A DNA stretch of 64,000 nucleotides, from positions 1-64,000 of the forward strand of contig CBFHLC010000001.1 in assembly GCA_965656605.1 (NCBI GenBank), in the 5' to 3' direction. Of this stretch, positions 16,925 to 28,400 are shown piece by piece. The position numbers were made by a program, and so were the translations under genes. Source of the stretch: Litorivicinus sp965656605. Lineage in GTDB: Bacteria > Pseudomonadota > Gammaproteobacteria > Pseudomonadales > Litorivicinaceae. Under the pieces are notes generated by a model, which saw nothing but the letters and a program-made list of their open reading frames with translations, did no database searches and was not told the DNA's origin. How positions within the stretch are numbered: position 1 is the stretch's first letter; each line of letters starts with the position of its first letter.

Positions 16925-18319
16925 ATGAGCACAAACAAACCGGGTACCAATGCGCTTTGGGGCGGACGATTCAGCGAAGCAACCGACGCTTTTGTGCAAG
17001 AGTTCACAGCTTCCGTGCAATTTGACCAGCGCATGGCCGCCGAGGACATCCGTGGCAGTCGCGCCCACGCCCGCATGTTGGGTGTGCAGGGTGTATTAAC
17101 CACCGACGAAGTCGCCCAAATCGACCAAGGCCTGGTCCAGATTGGACAAGAGATCGAGGCCGGCCAGTTTGAATGGTCGATCGCCCGTGAAGATGTGCAC
17201 ATGAACATCGAGGCGCGCCTAACCGATCTAATCGGCGATGTCGGCAAAAAGCTGCACACCGGGCGCTCGCGTAACGATCAGGTCGCCACCGACATCCGTT
17301 TGTGGCTGCGCGGCCAGATCGACTTGGTGAAAGGTCAGGTCCGTCGCCTGCAAGGCGGAATTTTGCAGCTGGCCGAAGAACACGCCGACCTGATCATGCC
17401 CGGCTTCACCCATCTGCAGACCGCCCAGCCCGTGACCTTTGGCCACCACCTGATGGCCTGGTATGAAATGCTAGAGCGCGATCATGGCCGCTTTGATGAT
17501 GCGCAGCAGCGTATGAATCTGTGCCCATTGGGCGCGGCGGCATTGGCCGGTACGACCTTCCCGATTGATCGGCACTTTACTGCGCGGGAATTGGGCTTTG
17601 ATGGGCCGACCCGTAACAGCCTGGACAGCGTGTCGGATCGGGATTTTGCGATTGAGTTTTTGTCCGCCGCCAGTGTGTGTTCGATGCACCTGACCCGGAT
17701 GAGTGAAGAGCTAATCATCTGGGCCAGTGCGCAGTTTGACTTCATCGATTTGCCGGATCGCTTTTGCACCGGCTCCTCGATCATGCCCCAGAAAAAGAAC
17801 CCTGATGTGCCCGAGCTAGTCCGCGGGAAGTCCGGACGGGTATTTGGTCATCTGATGTCCTTGCTGGTGCTGATGAAGTCCCAGCCCCTGGCCTACAACA
17901 AGGACAACCAAGAGGACAAAGAGCCGCTGTTCGACACGGTGGATACCCTGCTGGGTTGCTTGATGAGCTTTGCCGACATGGTGCCTGCGATCACGCCCAA
18001 GGCCGATCCGATGCGTCAAGCAACGCTGAAGGGCTTTGCCACCGCGACCGATTTGGCCGACTACCTGGTTCGCAAGGGCCTGCCGTTCCGTGATGCCCAC
18101 GAAGTGGTGGGTGCGGCGGTCGGTGCTGGCGTTGAAAGCGGACGTGATCTGGCCGAATTCTCGATCGAAGAGCTGCAAGCCTTTGATGCACGGATTGAAG
18201 CGGACGTATTTGATGTGCTGACCCTAGAGGGCAGCGTCAACGCCCGAGATCACTTTGGTGGCACCGCCCCCAATCAAGTGCGCAAACAAATCGCAGACGC
18301 CCGCGCAAAACTGAAATAA
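16925..18319 (+). CDS. argH: Argininosuccinate lyase
   Basis: A 464-residue enzyme of arginine synthesis that splits argininosuccinate into arginine and fumarate. Signature GSSIMPQKKNPD lies near residues 283-294; other blocks are LWGGRF, SRNDQVATDIRLWLR, MPGFTHLQTAQPVTFGHH, LDSVSDRDFAIEF and GGTAPNQVRKQI. Length is standard. The ATG at 16925 has AGGGAG upstream. It is divergent from the algR-like gene with only 16 bp between starts, so its promoter (a TATACT hexamer is at 16890-16895) must overlap the 5' end of that gene. Confidence 0.97.
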   Translation: MSTNKPGTNALWGGRFSEATDAFVQEFTASVQFDQRMAAEDIRGSRAHARMLGVQGVLTTDEVAQIDQGLVQIGQEIEAGQFEWSIAREDVHMNIEARLTDLIGDVGKKLHTGRSRNDQVATDIRLWLRGQIDLVKGQVRRLQGGILQLAEEHADLIMPGFTHLQTAQPVTFGHHLMAWYEMLERDHGRFDDAQQRMNLCPLGAAALAGTTFPIDRHFTARELGFDGPTRNSLDSVSDRDFAIEFLSAASVCSMHLTRMSEELIIWASAQFDFIDLPDRFCTGSSIMPQKKNPDVPELVRGKSGRVFGHLMSLLVLMKSQPLAYNKDNQEDKEPLFDTVDTLLGCLMSFADMVPAITPKADPMRQATLKGFATATDLADYLVRKGLPFRDAHEVVGAAVGAGVESGRDLAEFSIEELQAFDARIEADVFDVLTLEGSVNARDHFGGTAPNQVRKQIADARAKLK

Positions 18320-18323
18320 CCCA

Positions 18324-18339
18324 CTACCCTTCAGGGTAG
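18324..18339 (+). other. Hairpin between argH and cyaA
   Basis: A 6-bp inverted repeat CTACCC/GGGTAG with a 4-nt loop starts 5 bp after the argH stop. No U-tract follows, so it is at best a weak or Rho-assisted terminator, or an element of the cyaA leader. Confidence 0.35.
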
Positions 18340-18401
18340 ATGGGAAAAACACCCCCAAACGCTCGTCCGGACTGATTGCGGTACCTGACGTCCACGAGCC
18401 T

Positions 18402-20909
18402 TTGGCGCACTGCGAAGTACTTAACCAAACTCGACTGACCCGCGTGTTAGAGCAACTGCACGCCGGTCAGCGCCGCTTCGTGCGACTACTGCCTGCCCTA
18501 CTTAGCCTGAATCACAAATCCCTGCCGGGCTATGTCGGTGGCGATGCCGCAGGCGGCATTCAGGGCTACGTCCATGGGCCCGAGATTCAGGCCGAGCTGC
18601 TGACTCGATTTAATGCCGACATCAAACCGGCCCACCGCATGCTGCGTCAGGATGTATTAAATGTGTCCCTGATGGGATCGATCGCCAGCATCGGTCATGG
18701 CGCGGATTCGGACATTGATGTGTGGGTGATCCACCGCCCGGATTTGCCCGCCTCGGGCCGACAGTCACTGCAACGCAGGCTGGCTGGAATCGAGCGTTGG
18801 AGCGCCAGCTTGGGCATTCGTACTCAGTGTTTTTTAGTCAATCCACAGAATTTTTCTGAACAAGCCCCGCTAGTGGCCAGTCCTAATGCCCTGCTGCTGG
18901 ACGAGTACCTGCGCACCGCTACCATGCTGGCCGGCGGCTACCCCGTACCATGGTTGGTGGATCCGGATCAGGACGAGAACATCACCCGGATCACCGAGAC
19001 CCTGAACGGGCAATTGCCCCCGCACCAACAGCTTGTGGATTTCGGCCCCCTGCAGATGCCACCTGCGACCGCCTTAGTCGAGCACGCGCTGGCGCAGCTG
19101 GCGGCCTCGATCGAGTCCCCATGGAAGGCGCTGCTAAAACTGAATCTAGCCCATCACTATGCTGAGCACCCCGATGGACTGCTAAGCCGTGAGCATCGTC
19201 GGGCGCTGGTACACGGCCAGATTCCGCCGGATCCCTACCTTGCACTGTATCGGGCGATTGCCCCGGGGCTATCCGGCGAGCGATTGGAGTTCGTGCAGCG
19301 ATCGCTGTATTTGAAAACTGGGGTACGACTGTCCTTTCCGAATCTGCAAATTCCCGGCTGGCAACACGCGCAGGTGCGCGATCTGGTCAAAGGATTTGGC
19401 TGGGATCCAGGCACGCTGGCGCAAATCGATCACGCCCAAGGCTGGTCGCTGAGTCAAATTCGCAGACTGCATCAAGCGTTGGTGGACGAGCTAACCCAGC
19501 GCTTCCACTCACTGGCCGACCAATGCCGCTGGCAGGGGCTGAAACCGGCTGGGGATCGCAGGCTGGATCGAGTAGCTCGCCAGCTGTACGCACGATTTGA
19601 AGCCAAACCCGGCAAATTGACCGAATTCCATCCAGCCCTGATCAGTCAAGTCGCAGCCACGCCATTGAGCCTGACACCGGATCCTCATGGCAGCTGGAGG
19701 ATTGCATCCGAGCTGTACTTTCATAGTCGCACGCAAGCGTTAGTGTGGTGCCACATCAATGGAGTGTGCGGACAGATCAAAACTCAGGACACGGATCTGG
19801 CCGAGCGCGGCTGGCAGGCGATGGATCGCTGGTTACCCGCCAGTCACACGCCGCCAGATTTCGAGGCCCCCGCTCGGGTCACTGGGCTGATGATGGTGGC
19901 GCCGTCAGAGCTGGATTGGATCGAGGTGATCAGCCGCAACAGCTGGGGCGAGACCCGATGCATTCGCTACACCGGGCCCGTGGGTTTGCGCCAAGCCCTG
20001 TGTGACGCGCTGAGTACGCTGTTGGATGACGGGGTCGAAGTTGGTGCATTCAGCCCCGAATTTACTGACTGTACGACGCTGCGGGGCCTGGTGGATGTGT
20101 TGCGTGAGGTCGCCGAGTTTTTTGCGCGACCCGATTTTCGGGCCGGCTCCTACGCCTGGCAGATGGCAGGGCACCACCACGCGCTGTCCTGGGACGAAAA
20201 TCAGCCACAGATCGAGGTGCTGGATGATTTGATGGAGTGGTTGGCGCGGCCTAGGAGTCAGTTTCATGCGGTGAGCCTGCATGACAGCTGCGTAGTCTCT
20301 GCAGATTTAGCGCGAGTAATCGGGCACGCACGGCCCGGCACCATTCGGTATTACATTCGCCAAAACGGAGAGTCCGCACGGATCTGGTGCAGTGACGAGC
20401 GTGGTGCGGTGATGGGGTTTGAGCAGCATAACGTCGATCCCAAGCGCTTGGTCGAGCATCTGCAGGGATTCACCCAGCGCCTAATCATTCGCAGGCAAAC
20501 CTCGATGGTGGCGCGCTACCAGGCCGATGCCACGCCGCAGATCGAGCTGTACGCGTTAGATGATCAAGGGATTCATTTTCAGTCGTTGGATAGGCCGATC
20601 GCGCCGCCGGCCTTTGTGGTGGCCGCGCATGGGCGTTGGAGCCCTGAAGGAGAGGTGGAGTTCGAGATACAGGTGGGATCCGAGCGTTTTTCAGCGCTCA
20701 GTCACGGGCCGGATTTCATGCAACTGGCGGCACAGACAATTCGAGGTAACCGGGCGTCAGGGCAGGACTATCCCGCGCATTTGACGGATTTAAGCCTGCC
20801 GCGGCATTCGGATCCCTGGGGGGTGCGTCCGATGCAGACGGTAGAGTATTTGCGGTTTAAGCAAAGGCTGGAGAACGAGCTGGGTCAGTACAATCACTTC
20901 ATCGGATGA
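18402..20909 (+). CDS. cyaA: Class I adenylate cyclase
   Basis: An 835-residue protein close to E. coli CyaA in length. It makes cAMP for CRP-type regulators. The catalytic nucleotidyltransferase motif GSIASIGHGADSDIDVW is near residues 91-107. A second block reads FPNLQIPGWQHAQVRDLVKG. The C-terminal half is the regulatory region. The start used is a TTG (18402) with only a weak GAG upstream. No in-frame ATG lies between the argH stop and this point, so the true start could be another weak codon; a low-efficiency TTG/UUG start is also known for cyaA in enterics. Confidence 0.93.
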   Translation: MAHCEVLNQTRLTRVLEQLHAGQRRFVRLLPALLSLNHKSLPGYVGGDAAGGIQGYVHGPEIQAELLTRFNADIKPAHRMLRQDVLNVSLMGSIASIGHGADSDIDVWVIHRPDLPASGRQSLQRRLAGIERWSASLGIRTQCFLVNPQNFSEQAPLVASPNALLLDEYLRTATMLAGGYPVPWLVDPDQDENITRITETLNGQLPPHQQLVDFGPLQMPPATALVEHALAQLAASIESPWKALLKLNLAHHYAEHPDGLLSREHRRALVHGQIPPDPYLALYRAIAPGLSGERLEFVQRSLYLKTGVRLSFPNLQIPGWQHAQVRDLVKGFGWDPGTLAQIDHAQGWSLSQIRRLHQALVDELTQRFHSLADQCRWQGLKPAGDRRLDRVARQLYARFEAKPGKLTEFHPALISQVAATPLSLTPDPHGSWRIASELYFHSRTQALVWCHINGVCGQIKTQDTDLAERGWQAMDRWLPASHTPPDFEAPARVTGLMMVAPSELDWIEVISRNSWGETRCIRYTGPVGLRQALCDALSTLLDDGVEVGAFSPEFTDCTTLRGLVDVLREVAEFFARPDFRAGSYAWQMAGHHHALSWDENQPQIEVLDDLMEWLARPRSQFHAVSLHDSCVVSADLARVIGHARPGTIRYYIRQNGESARIWCSDERGAVMGFEQHNVDPKRLVEHLQGFTQRLIIRRQTSMVARYQADATPQIELYALDDQGIHFQSLDRPIAPPAFVVAAHGRWSPEGEVEFEIQVGSERFSALSHGPDFMQLAAQTIRGNRASGQDYPAHLTDLSLPRHSDPWGVRPMQTVEYLRFKQRLENELGQYNHFIG

Positions 20910-21021
20910 AATCCAATGGTATTCCCATTCGGACCCTGCGCCATGCAGATCCAGCCGTGGGGAGCATATAAAATCAGCGATCTGATATGCTTCTGACTTT
21001 GCTACCTATTTCGGATATCCC

Positions 21022-22176
21022 ATGAAAATCACAGTCGCCGGTGCCGGTTATGTCGGCCTATCCAACGCCATTTTGTTGGCCCGTCATCACAGCGTGACGC
21101 TGATTGATGTCGTGCAATCCAAGATCGACCAAATCAACGCCGGCGACTGCCCGATTGACGAGCCGCTGATGGCGCAGTACCTGACCGCTGGTGACTTGAA
21201 CCTGACAGCGACCAGCGATGCGGCAGAGGCCTACGGGCAAGCCGACTATGTAATCGTCGCCACGCCCACCGACTACGACCCGCAAACGAACTACTTCAAT
21301 ACCGGATCGGTCGATGCGGTGATTGGGCAGGCGCGCCAGCACAACCCAAGCGCAACCATCGTGATCAAATCTACGATCCCAGTGGGCTTCACTGCCGAGT
21401 TGGATGACGACAATGTTATCTTTAGTCCCGAATTCCTGCGCGAGGGCAAAGCGCTGGAGGACAACCTGAACCCCTCACGCATTGTGGTGGGCTGCAGGGA
21501 TGAACGCGGGGAAACCTTTGCGCAGCTGTTGTCGCAGGCGGCAGACACCCAAGATCACGAAATTCTGTTGACGGGATCTACCGAGGCCGAGGCGATCAAA
21601 CTGTTTGCCAATACGTTTCTGGCCATGCGTGTGGCGTATTTCAACGAGCTAGATACCTACGCGCAAAGTCGAGGTTTGGATACGCGCCAAATCATTGATG
21701 GGGTCTGTCTGGACCCGCGGATTGGCAATCACTACAACAACCCCAGCTTTGGCTATGGCGGTTATTGCTTGCCCAAGGACACTCGGCAGCTGCTGGCCAA
21801 CTACAGCGATGTGCCCCAGCACATGATCCAAGCCATTGTGGACGCCAACACCACACGCAAGGACTTCATTGCCAACCTGGTGCTGGCGCGCAAACCCAAC
21901 GTCGTGGGGATTCACCGCTTGGTAATGAAGGCCGGATCAGACAACTTCCGCTCCAGCAGTATTCAGGGGGTGATGAAGCGGATTAAAGCGAAGGGTGTCG
22001 AGGTCGTGGTGTACGAGCCTGCGATGGAAGAGGACAGCTTTTACGGGTCGCGGGTGACCGGGGATGAGGCGGCATTTTTGAGTGAGTGCGATGTGATCGT
22101 GGCGAACCGCTGGACGGATAGCCTGAAACAGATCGCCGAGCGGGTCGTGACTCGGGATCTGTTTGAGGATAACTAA
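21022..22176 (+). CDS. ugd: UDP-glucose/nucleotide-sugar 6-dehydrogenase
   Basis: A 384-residue NAD-dependent dehydrogenase that makes UDP-glucuronate or a related sugar acid for surface polysaccharide. N-terminal Rossmann motif GAGYVGLSNA, then VIVATPTDYD, VIKSTIPVGFT, PEFLREGKALEDNLNPSRIV and the catalytic Cys near residue 249 in GYGGYCLPKDTRQL. The middle dimer domain and C-terminal domain (VVYEPAM) are complete. It stands alone, 112 bp after cyaA and convergent with the giant tpsA gene. In length and in NTGSVDAVI it looks like the short (about 388-residue) Ugd form of enterics. Confidence 0.95.
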   Translation: MKITVAGAGYVGLSNAILLARHHSVTLIDVVQSKIDQINAGDCPIDEPLMAQYLTAGDLNLTATSDAAEAYGQADYVIVATPTDYDPQTNYFNTGSVDAVIGQARQHNPSATIVIKSTIPVGFTAELDDDNVIFSPEFLREGKALEDNLNPSRIVVGCRDERGETFAQLLSQAADTQDHEILLTGSTEAEAIKLFANTFLAMRVAYFNELDTYAQSRGLDTRQIIDGVCLDPRIGNHYNNPSFGYGGYCLPKDTRQLLANYSDVPQHMIQAIVDANTTRKDFIANLVLARKPNVVGIHRLVMKAGSDNFRSSSIQGVMKRIKAKGVEVVVYEPAMEEDSFYGSRVTGDEAAFLSECDVIVANRWTDSLKQIAERVVTRDLFEDN

Positions 22177-22303
22177 TACGAATACTAGAGACACGCCTGA
22201 TTACCAAGCACACCTCACCACGCTTCCTCGGGGATTTGGTAGCTCCCAAAAACTCTGTTAATCCACGATCGACCGACCAACCATCACAAATTCAGTAATG
22301 TTT

Positions 22304-22329
22304 GAGCAGCGTTCAAGTAGCCGCTGCTC
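22304..22329. terminator. GC-rich hairpin between convergent ugd and tpsA
   Basis: A perfect 8-bp inverted repeat GAGCAGCG/CGCTGCTC with a 10-nt loop, 128 bp after the ugd stop and 131 bp from the tpsA stop. No long U-run follows on either strand, so an intrinsic terminator is not proven. The placement between two converging genes is what suggests termination. Confidence 0.4.
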
Positions 22330-22406
22330 TGTTCACTTCAATCCATGACCGATCGGTACATGATACGGAATAGCGTATCCGCTGCCATCGCACTTAACTG
22401 TGCATT

Positions 22407-22439
22407 GATTGGCGTGAACTTGCGTTGCAACCGCCAATC
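22407..22439. other. Inverted repeat just downstream of tpsA
   Basis: An 8-bp inverted repeat GATTGGCG/CGCCAATC with a 17-nt loop that itself contains the palindrome GTTGCAAC. It lies 21 bp past the tpsA stop on the minus strand, where a transcript-end stem-loop for the 31-kb operon would be expected. No U-tract. Confidence 0.35.
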
Positions 22440-22459
22440 CTGTTGACCCATAAAGCTGA

Positions 22460-25400
22460 CTACTCCACTTCAATCAAATAGGCTTCGCCAGTCGGCAAGA
22501 CTAGATTGACCTCAATCGAATCGCCGAAACCTTCAGGCAGATCCACGCGCAGCTCACCGCTATCCAAGTCCAAAGAAATCCAGTCCGGCAACTCATTGCC
22601 GTCAGCATCTGCCAGCTCAACATCGTCTAGCGATTCAAGCTCGGCTAGACCCGGCACAAGCACGACGCTTCCTGCCAGATCGAGGGCTTCGAACTCCAAT
22701 TCGTCGGCGCCCTCGTCGTCATCTTCGTTATCGGCGTCATCTTCGTTATCGGCGTCCTCGTCGTCCTCAAACATACCTATTTCAGGAGAACCGCCTTCGT
22801 CTTCTTCGTTTTCGGCATCGTCTTTCTTGCCTTCAGTATCGGTGTCGTCTGTATCCTCTGATTTGGCAATGCCGTCATCACTAGCATCTGTGGCTTGGCG
22901 CGTCGACGCCACCTCGTCTTGAGCTGCGTCTTCATCGAATAGATTGCGTAGGTCTTCACCGTCATCGCTGGATCTATTACCACCTTCCTCATCATCCAGA
23001 TCACCAAGTACATCGCGTGTGTCTGCTTCAGATTCCTCCGAATCAGGGCGCGAAGGTTCCTCAAACGATTCGTTCAGTTCATCACGCTCATCACGCTCAT
23101 CACGCTCATCACGCTCATCACGCTCATCACGCTCATCACGCTCATCACGCTCATCGGAGTCTTCGCTCTCTTCCAAGTCACCCCCAGAAGTGGACTCACT
23201 CTCGAACTCGGCTTCAACCTCAATATCCATTGCGAAGCCACTACTCTCATCAGTCAAAGCACGCTCAATTACGTTGCCCGCTGCATCGATTTCGACATCT
23301 TGATCGAACTCCGCACCTTGCAGAGTTACGTCTCCACCTGAACGAATAACAATACCGCCAGACCCGCCTGAAATTTTAGACCCCTGTCCCTGAGCATCGT
23401 CAGACAGATCCAGACTCAAGCCTGCTGACACCGTCGAAGTACTTGTCGTAGTCGTCTCACCAGATTCTTCGTCTTCCTCATCTTCGCTTTCCGAACCAAA
23501 GCCCAGTCCAACTCCTACTTCCATATTAGTCTCGGTCGACAAAGCTTCGTTAAACGCTACAGCACCTTCGGCGTCCAACACAATTCCCTCGTCAGCACCT
23601 AGCTCGGTGCCTTCAAAGGTTGCATTTCCGCCCGTTGAGATATTCAACGCACCGCCTGAGGTCAATGAGCCCACTTCAGCTTGGTTGGAGTTGAACTGCC
23701 CGACACCTACCTCTGCGCCTAGGTTAAAGCTGCTATCACCTATGCCGGCTTCGACACCAACCTCTAGCGACGATGAACTCTCAGTCGTCCGAGCCGCCGT
23801 AAAGTTCAGATCGCCCCCAACATCCAGGTTGGCATCGCCCTCAGATTCAATTTGAGTGCCTTCGAAATTCGCATCGCCACCGGTGCGGATATCTAGCCCG
23901 CCAACGTTAAATGAACCGGCAACTGCTTCGGAGCTTCGCTCGCTTTCAATCGCAACATCCACTTCAGCAGACAGGTCAAATCCATCGCCCACCTCAACAC
24001 CGGCTTCCACATCCACCGAATTGGATGAAGCTTGAGAGGTGTTGGCGGCAGCCGTCACATTTAGGTCTCCGCCAACATCTAGGGCAGCTTGACCGGTTGC
24101 GTTCACCTCGGTTCCCTCAAAGTTTGCATCGCCACCCGTGGTCACATTCAAGTTGCCAACGTTAAAGGTCGCAACGACAGCTTCAGAACTGCTGGACTGC
24201 TCGTTTGACACACCGACCGCAGCATCGGCTGCAAATTCACCACTGGAACTGGCCTCTGCGTTAACCTCAACTGAGGTGGCATCAGCCGATTCACGTTCAG
24301 TGTTAGCCGCAGCCGTGACATTCAGATCCCCGCCCACGTTCAGATTTGCACTTTCAGCCGCTTCAACCTGAGTACCTTCAAAATTCGCATCTTCACGAGT
24401 ACGAATGTTCAAATTATTGGCACTGATGGATCCGGCCACAGCCTCGGAGGAGGCTGCATCACTATTTTCAAGCTCGACCCCAACGCCTGCTTCGCCACTG
24501 ACACCAGCAGCACCTATAATCGTGGCGGTCACCTCAACAGAGACATCTACTGAGCTCGACGAAGCAGTCGACTCAGAGGTGTTTTCTGCCGCAGTAAAGT
24601 TAAGCTCATTGGCATCAACGTTAATCTCGTCAGCTTCTAAGTCAGCTCCTTCGATGTTGATGTCGTTATTCGCAGTTAAATTCATGCTGCCGCCAGCTTG
24701 GAAGGTTGACGTAACGGCTTCAGTTGAACGTTCGCTTTCGGTTTCTTCGCTAAAGCCGAATTCCAGCTCAGCCTTGACCTGCACACCACCCTCGGCCTCA
24801 GCACCTGCCTCAGCTTCGCCGTCACTGTTGACCGTTGCACCGGCAGACGCTTCACCTCCGACACCCACAGCCAAAGCTGCACGAGTACTCGTAGTCGTTT
24901 CACTGAACGTAGATTCGCTGGTATCGCGCGCAGCTAGAATCTCAATGTTCTCGCCCTCAACCGTCAGATTACCGCCAGCAGTAACGTCCGTACCAACAAA
25001 AGTGCTGTCGTCTTCCGAGACTGACGTAAAGTCGCCGCCTACGGTTATGGTCGATGCTATCGCTTGCGTATCACGCGTTGATTCTGATTGAACTAAGGTA
25101 TCTACCATCACCTCGACGCCCACACGGGCTCCGCCTTCAGCACTAGCTTGTGCGCCGGCCTCACCGCTAACGCCCTCTTGGTTAGCCTCAGCTGCAACCC
25201 CTGCCTCCGCCTCAGCGGCGCCTTCAGCCTCGGCATATATACCGACTTTTGCAGTCGTCTCCTCATAGCTACGCTCTGAAGTTTGCACATCGCGCGCCGC
25301 AAAACTCTGAATAGAGTTCGCGCTTTGCTGAAAGTTCTCGCCGGCCTCAATTTCTGTGCCAACGTCTAGAATTCGATTACGTGCATTTCGGGTAACGCTT

Positions 25401-28400
25401 CCTCCGGAACGAATGCTTGATACTTGAGAAGTGATAGACGTGTCTCGCTCGCTCAGCTTGGCGACTTGGGTCTGCAACCCAATTCCGACTTTGCCCTCGC
25501 CCTCTGCGCTCGCACTGGCGCCAGCGGAACCCTCAGCCCCCGCATCCGCGCCACTCAGCCCTGCATTCGCGCTTGCTTCACCGTTAGCACTGGCTTCTGC
25601 CTCAGCCGAGCCTTCGCCACCGGCTTCTGCGTATATTCCTACGCGCGTGCTTTCGGAAGTCCGTTCACTGATAGATATATCTTCTGCTGCTACGGCACTA
25701 AAGTCAGTCGAGTCGAGAAGCAGGTCGCCGTCCGTCTCAATTTCCGAACCAACCATTTCAATAGCGTCTTCCGCAACGATACTCATATTCCCGCCTGAGC
25801 GAATTGCAGACCCTGTATTAGTCACATTGAGGTCAAAAGTAGTGTCAGTTCGCCCGATCGCGAAGTCTACCGTTGCTGAGGCGTTTCCTGATCCCGAAGC
25901 ACCAACACCTGCACCCGCTGAAGCGGTCGCTTCGGCGCCTACTCCAGCTGCACCAGCACCAGCATCCGTACCCGTTTCGGTTCCAGCTTCAGTTCCCGCT
26001 TCGCTGTCACCCTCAGCTTCGCCTGAGGCAAACACACCAAACTTGACCTCTTCGCGAGAAGTCTCTACCCGTTCAATGTTTTGAGCTGCAAGCAATCTGA
26101 CGTCTTCTGCCTCGATATCTACATTTCCACCGACATCAATTTCCGAGCCCTGTAACGTGACATCTTTATCCGTGTTGATAGTTAGGTTTCCACCAATACC
26201 TAGGTTTGAACCACGGGCACGCAGGGACAAACGATCTTCGGTCTCATTTACCGTGCTACCGAAGCTGACGCCTTCCGACGTCGATCCATCGACATTGTCG
26301 ATGGATTCAACAGAAACACCAATCGTGGTCGTGGATGACGTCCGAGACGACGTATCTTGATTGCGACCCTGAAGCACTCGCAGGCTGTTTGCGTCAATCG
26401 TCGCGTCGCCTCCAATTTCTAAATCTGAGCCCTGAACCAGCATATCGCCATCAGCATCAAAACTTGCATTGCCGCCCACGTTAAACTCAGAAGCAAAGTT
26501 ACGAATCGATTCGGTCTCTTCTGTCGTTTCGGTCACGCTATATAGATTGCCACCCGCGCCAAGGCCACCGGACAAACTTGACGATGACGTTGATGAGCGG
26601 TTTTCGCGGGCGATGATGTTAATGTCGCCAGCTGACTGAATGTCAGCGTTCCCACCCACATCAACTTGCGTTCCCGCAAAGGTCGTATCGCCACCTGAGT
26701 CAGTCGACAAGTTTCCACCGACACTTAGACCAGATCGGACCTGAGTCACCGTCTCGGAGTTCGACAGACTCATCGACGTCGCGCCCGTTGTCGATTCGAA
26801 CCCAGTGGTGCGGTTTTCAATAGTGTCAAAGGTAATATCGCCCTCAGCCACCAAACTCGCGTCCCCACCTGCAGACATTTCGGCGCCCAAGTTAGTGATG
26901 TCGCCGCCCGCATCAAGGGAAAGGTCGTTCGTCGCTGAAATACCCGCTGTGCGACCTATGACCGTCTCACCTTGCGTGTCGTTTCCGGCGAATTGGCTAA
27001 AGGTTTCGTTGTTGATATCGCCACCAGCAACAATGTCAACATTGTTACCGCTGATTTTGCCAGACAGGTTGTTTAGGTCACCCTCAACGTCGATGTCTAG
27101 GTCGCCGTCAGCCACAATGTCACCGCCCATATTGTCGAGCTGAGCGACATCGATAGACAAATCATCCGCCGAAATTACAGCCGACTGCTGAGCAATCTCA
27201 TCTTGAATACGCTTGGGCAAATAGACTTGCGGCGCCAGTACTGTTTCACCGTCGATTTCTACCTCAACCATCCAAATAATGGGTTCATCAAGCGCACCTA
27301 GCTGTTCCTCGGTCAGAGGCTGGCCAAAGGTCAAGCCCAGCGAGTCGACCTGGGATACGGAGTTCTCCATAAAACCTGACATGACATCGGCGATGTTGTC
27401 GTAGCCGTCCAGAACACCTGCACCCGTCTGTTGAATCAACTGCTGCTCAACCAAGTAAGCCTCATACCCAGAATCACCCAAACGACGAAACGTGGAGTCA
27501 GTGTCGATGTTCAGGTTTTCAAGCAAATACTCCGAACCCAGGGTCGAAACGCCAGGCTGAAGCTTGGGGTTCATCTCGACCAAATAAGCCGCAGACGGAT
27601 CTCGATTCGTTACAAAGAAGCCGTTAGGGCTATCTGGCAAAGAAATATTTAGGCTGAAACCGCTCGGGTTCTCAGCCGCCTGCCCCGCCGCCGAACGGCT
27701 ACTGGATTCGGGCGTCAAATCACCCGTGTTAGTCAACGTTCCACCGCCAGTGATCGACAAATTGCCGCCGCCGACCACCTTGGCGACAGCAAAACCGTCG
27801 TTGGTGTTTTCAAAGGTTCCACCTGTTGCAGTGCCACCGGACAGCAACTTATCTCGGTGATACGTCAAACCGCCTAACGCAATAAACTTCGTTTCCAAAA
27901 CAGAAACTTGAGTGAAGCTCTCTTTCTCGGTTACCAACGCGTTGTTTTCGATACTGCCACCCGCGGTGAGTACGCTGTTCGCTCCGCCCTGCAACAACCC
28001 ACCATAGTTTTTAATGGCGCCTGTGGCTGTTAGGTCGAATCCGCCTTGAGCGATCATAATCGGCTTGACCGCCGGGACACCGTCAGTGATCCATTCGTGC
28101 TCTTCCCAGGTCTCAGTGACGGTGTTTCGCTCGTACTTATCCGGATAAATGTATGGATATGTTTTGTCTTCGCTCTTGTTGTAATTGATACGGGCATTCG
28201 TCGTCTCGGAAATAGGGTTACCTGTTTCAAATCCACCGTCACCAAACCGATGGGCTTGGTTCGCCACTTCACTGGCCGAAACGGTGATATCACCGCCAGC
28301 ACGAATTTCCGCTGAGTTTACAAATTTACCTGCTGCGGTAATCGTCAGATTGTTACCCGCGCGAATTTCAGCGCGAGTATTTTCTATTTGCTTGCCCTCT

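Noticed and set aside
16909..17259. N-terminal extension of the AlgR-like gene
   Set aside because: The added 117 residues are antisense to argH and have no receiver-like sequence.
23081..23152. Short regular repeats resembling a CRISPR array
   Set aside because: The units are directly adjacent 9-mers without spacers, inside a coding frame. The same holds for 53,213-53,293.
22460..23300. Contact-dependent inhibition toxin at the TpsA C-terminus with an immunity gene
   Set aside because: The C-terminus is an acidic tail with a small Ig-like module; no VENN-type motif and no small downstream gene on that strand.
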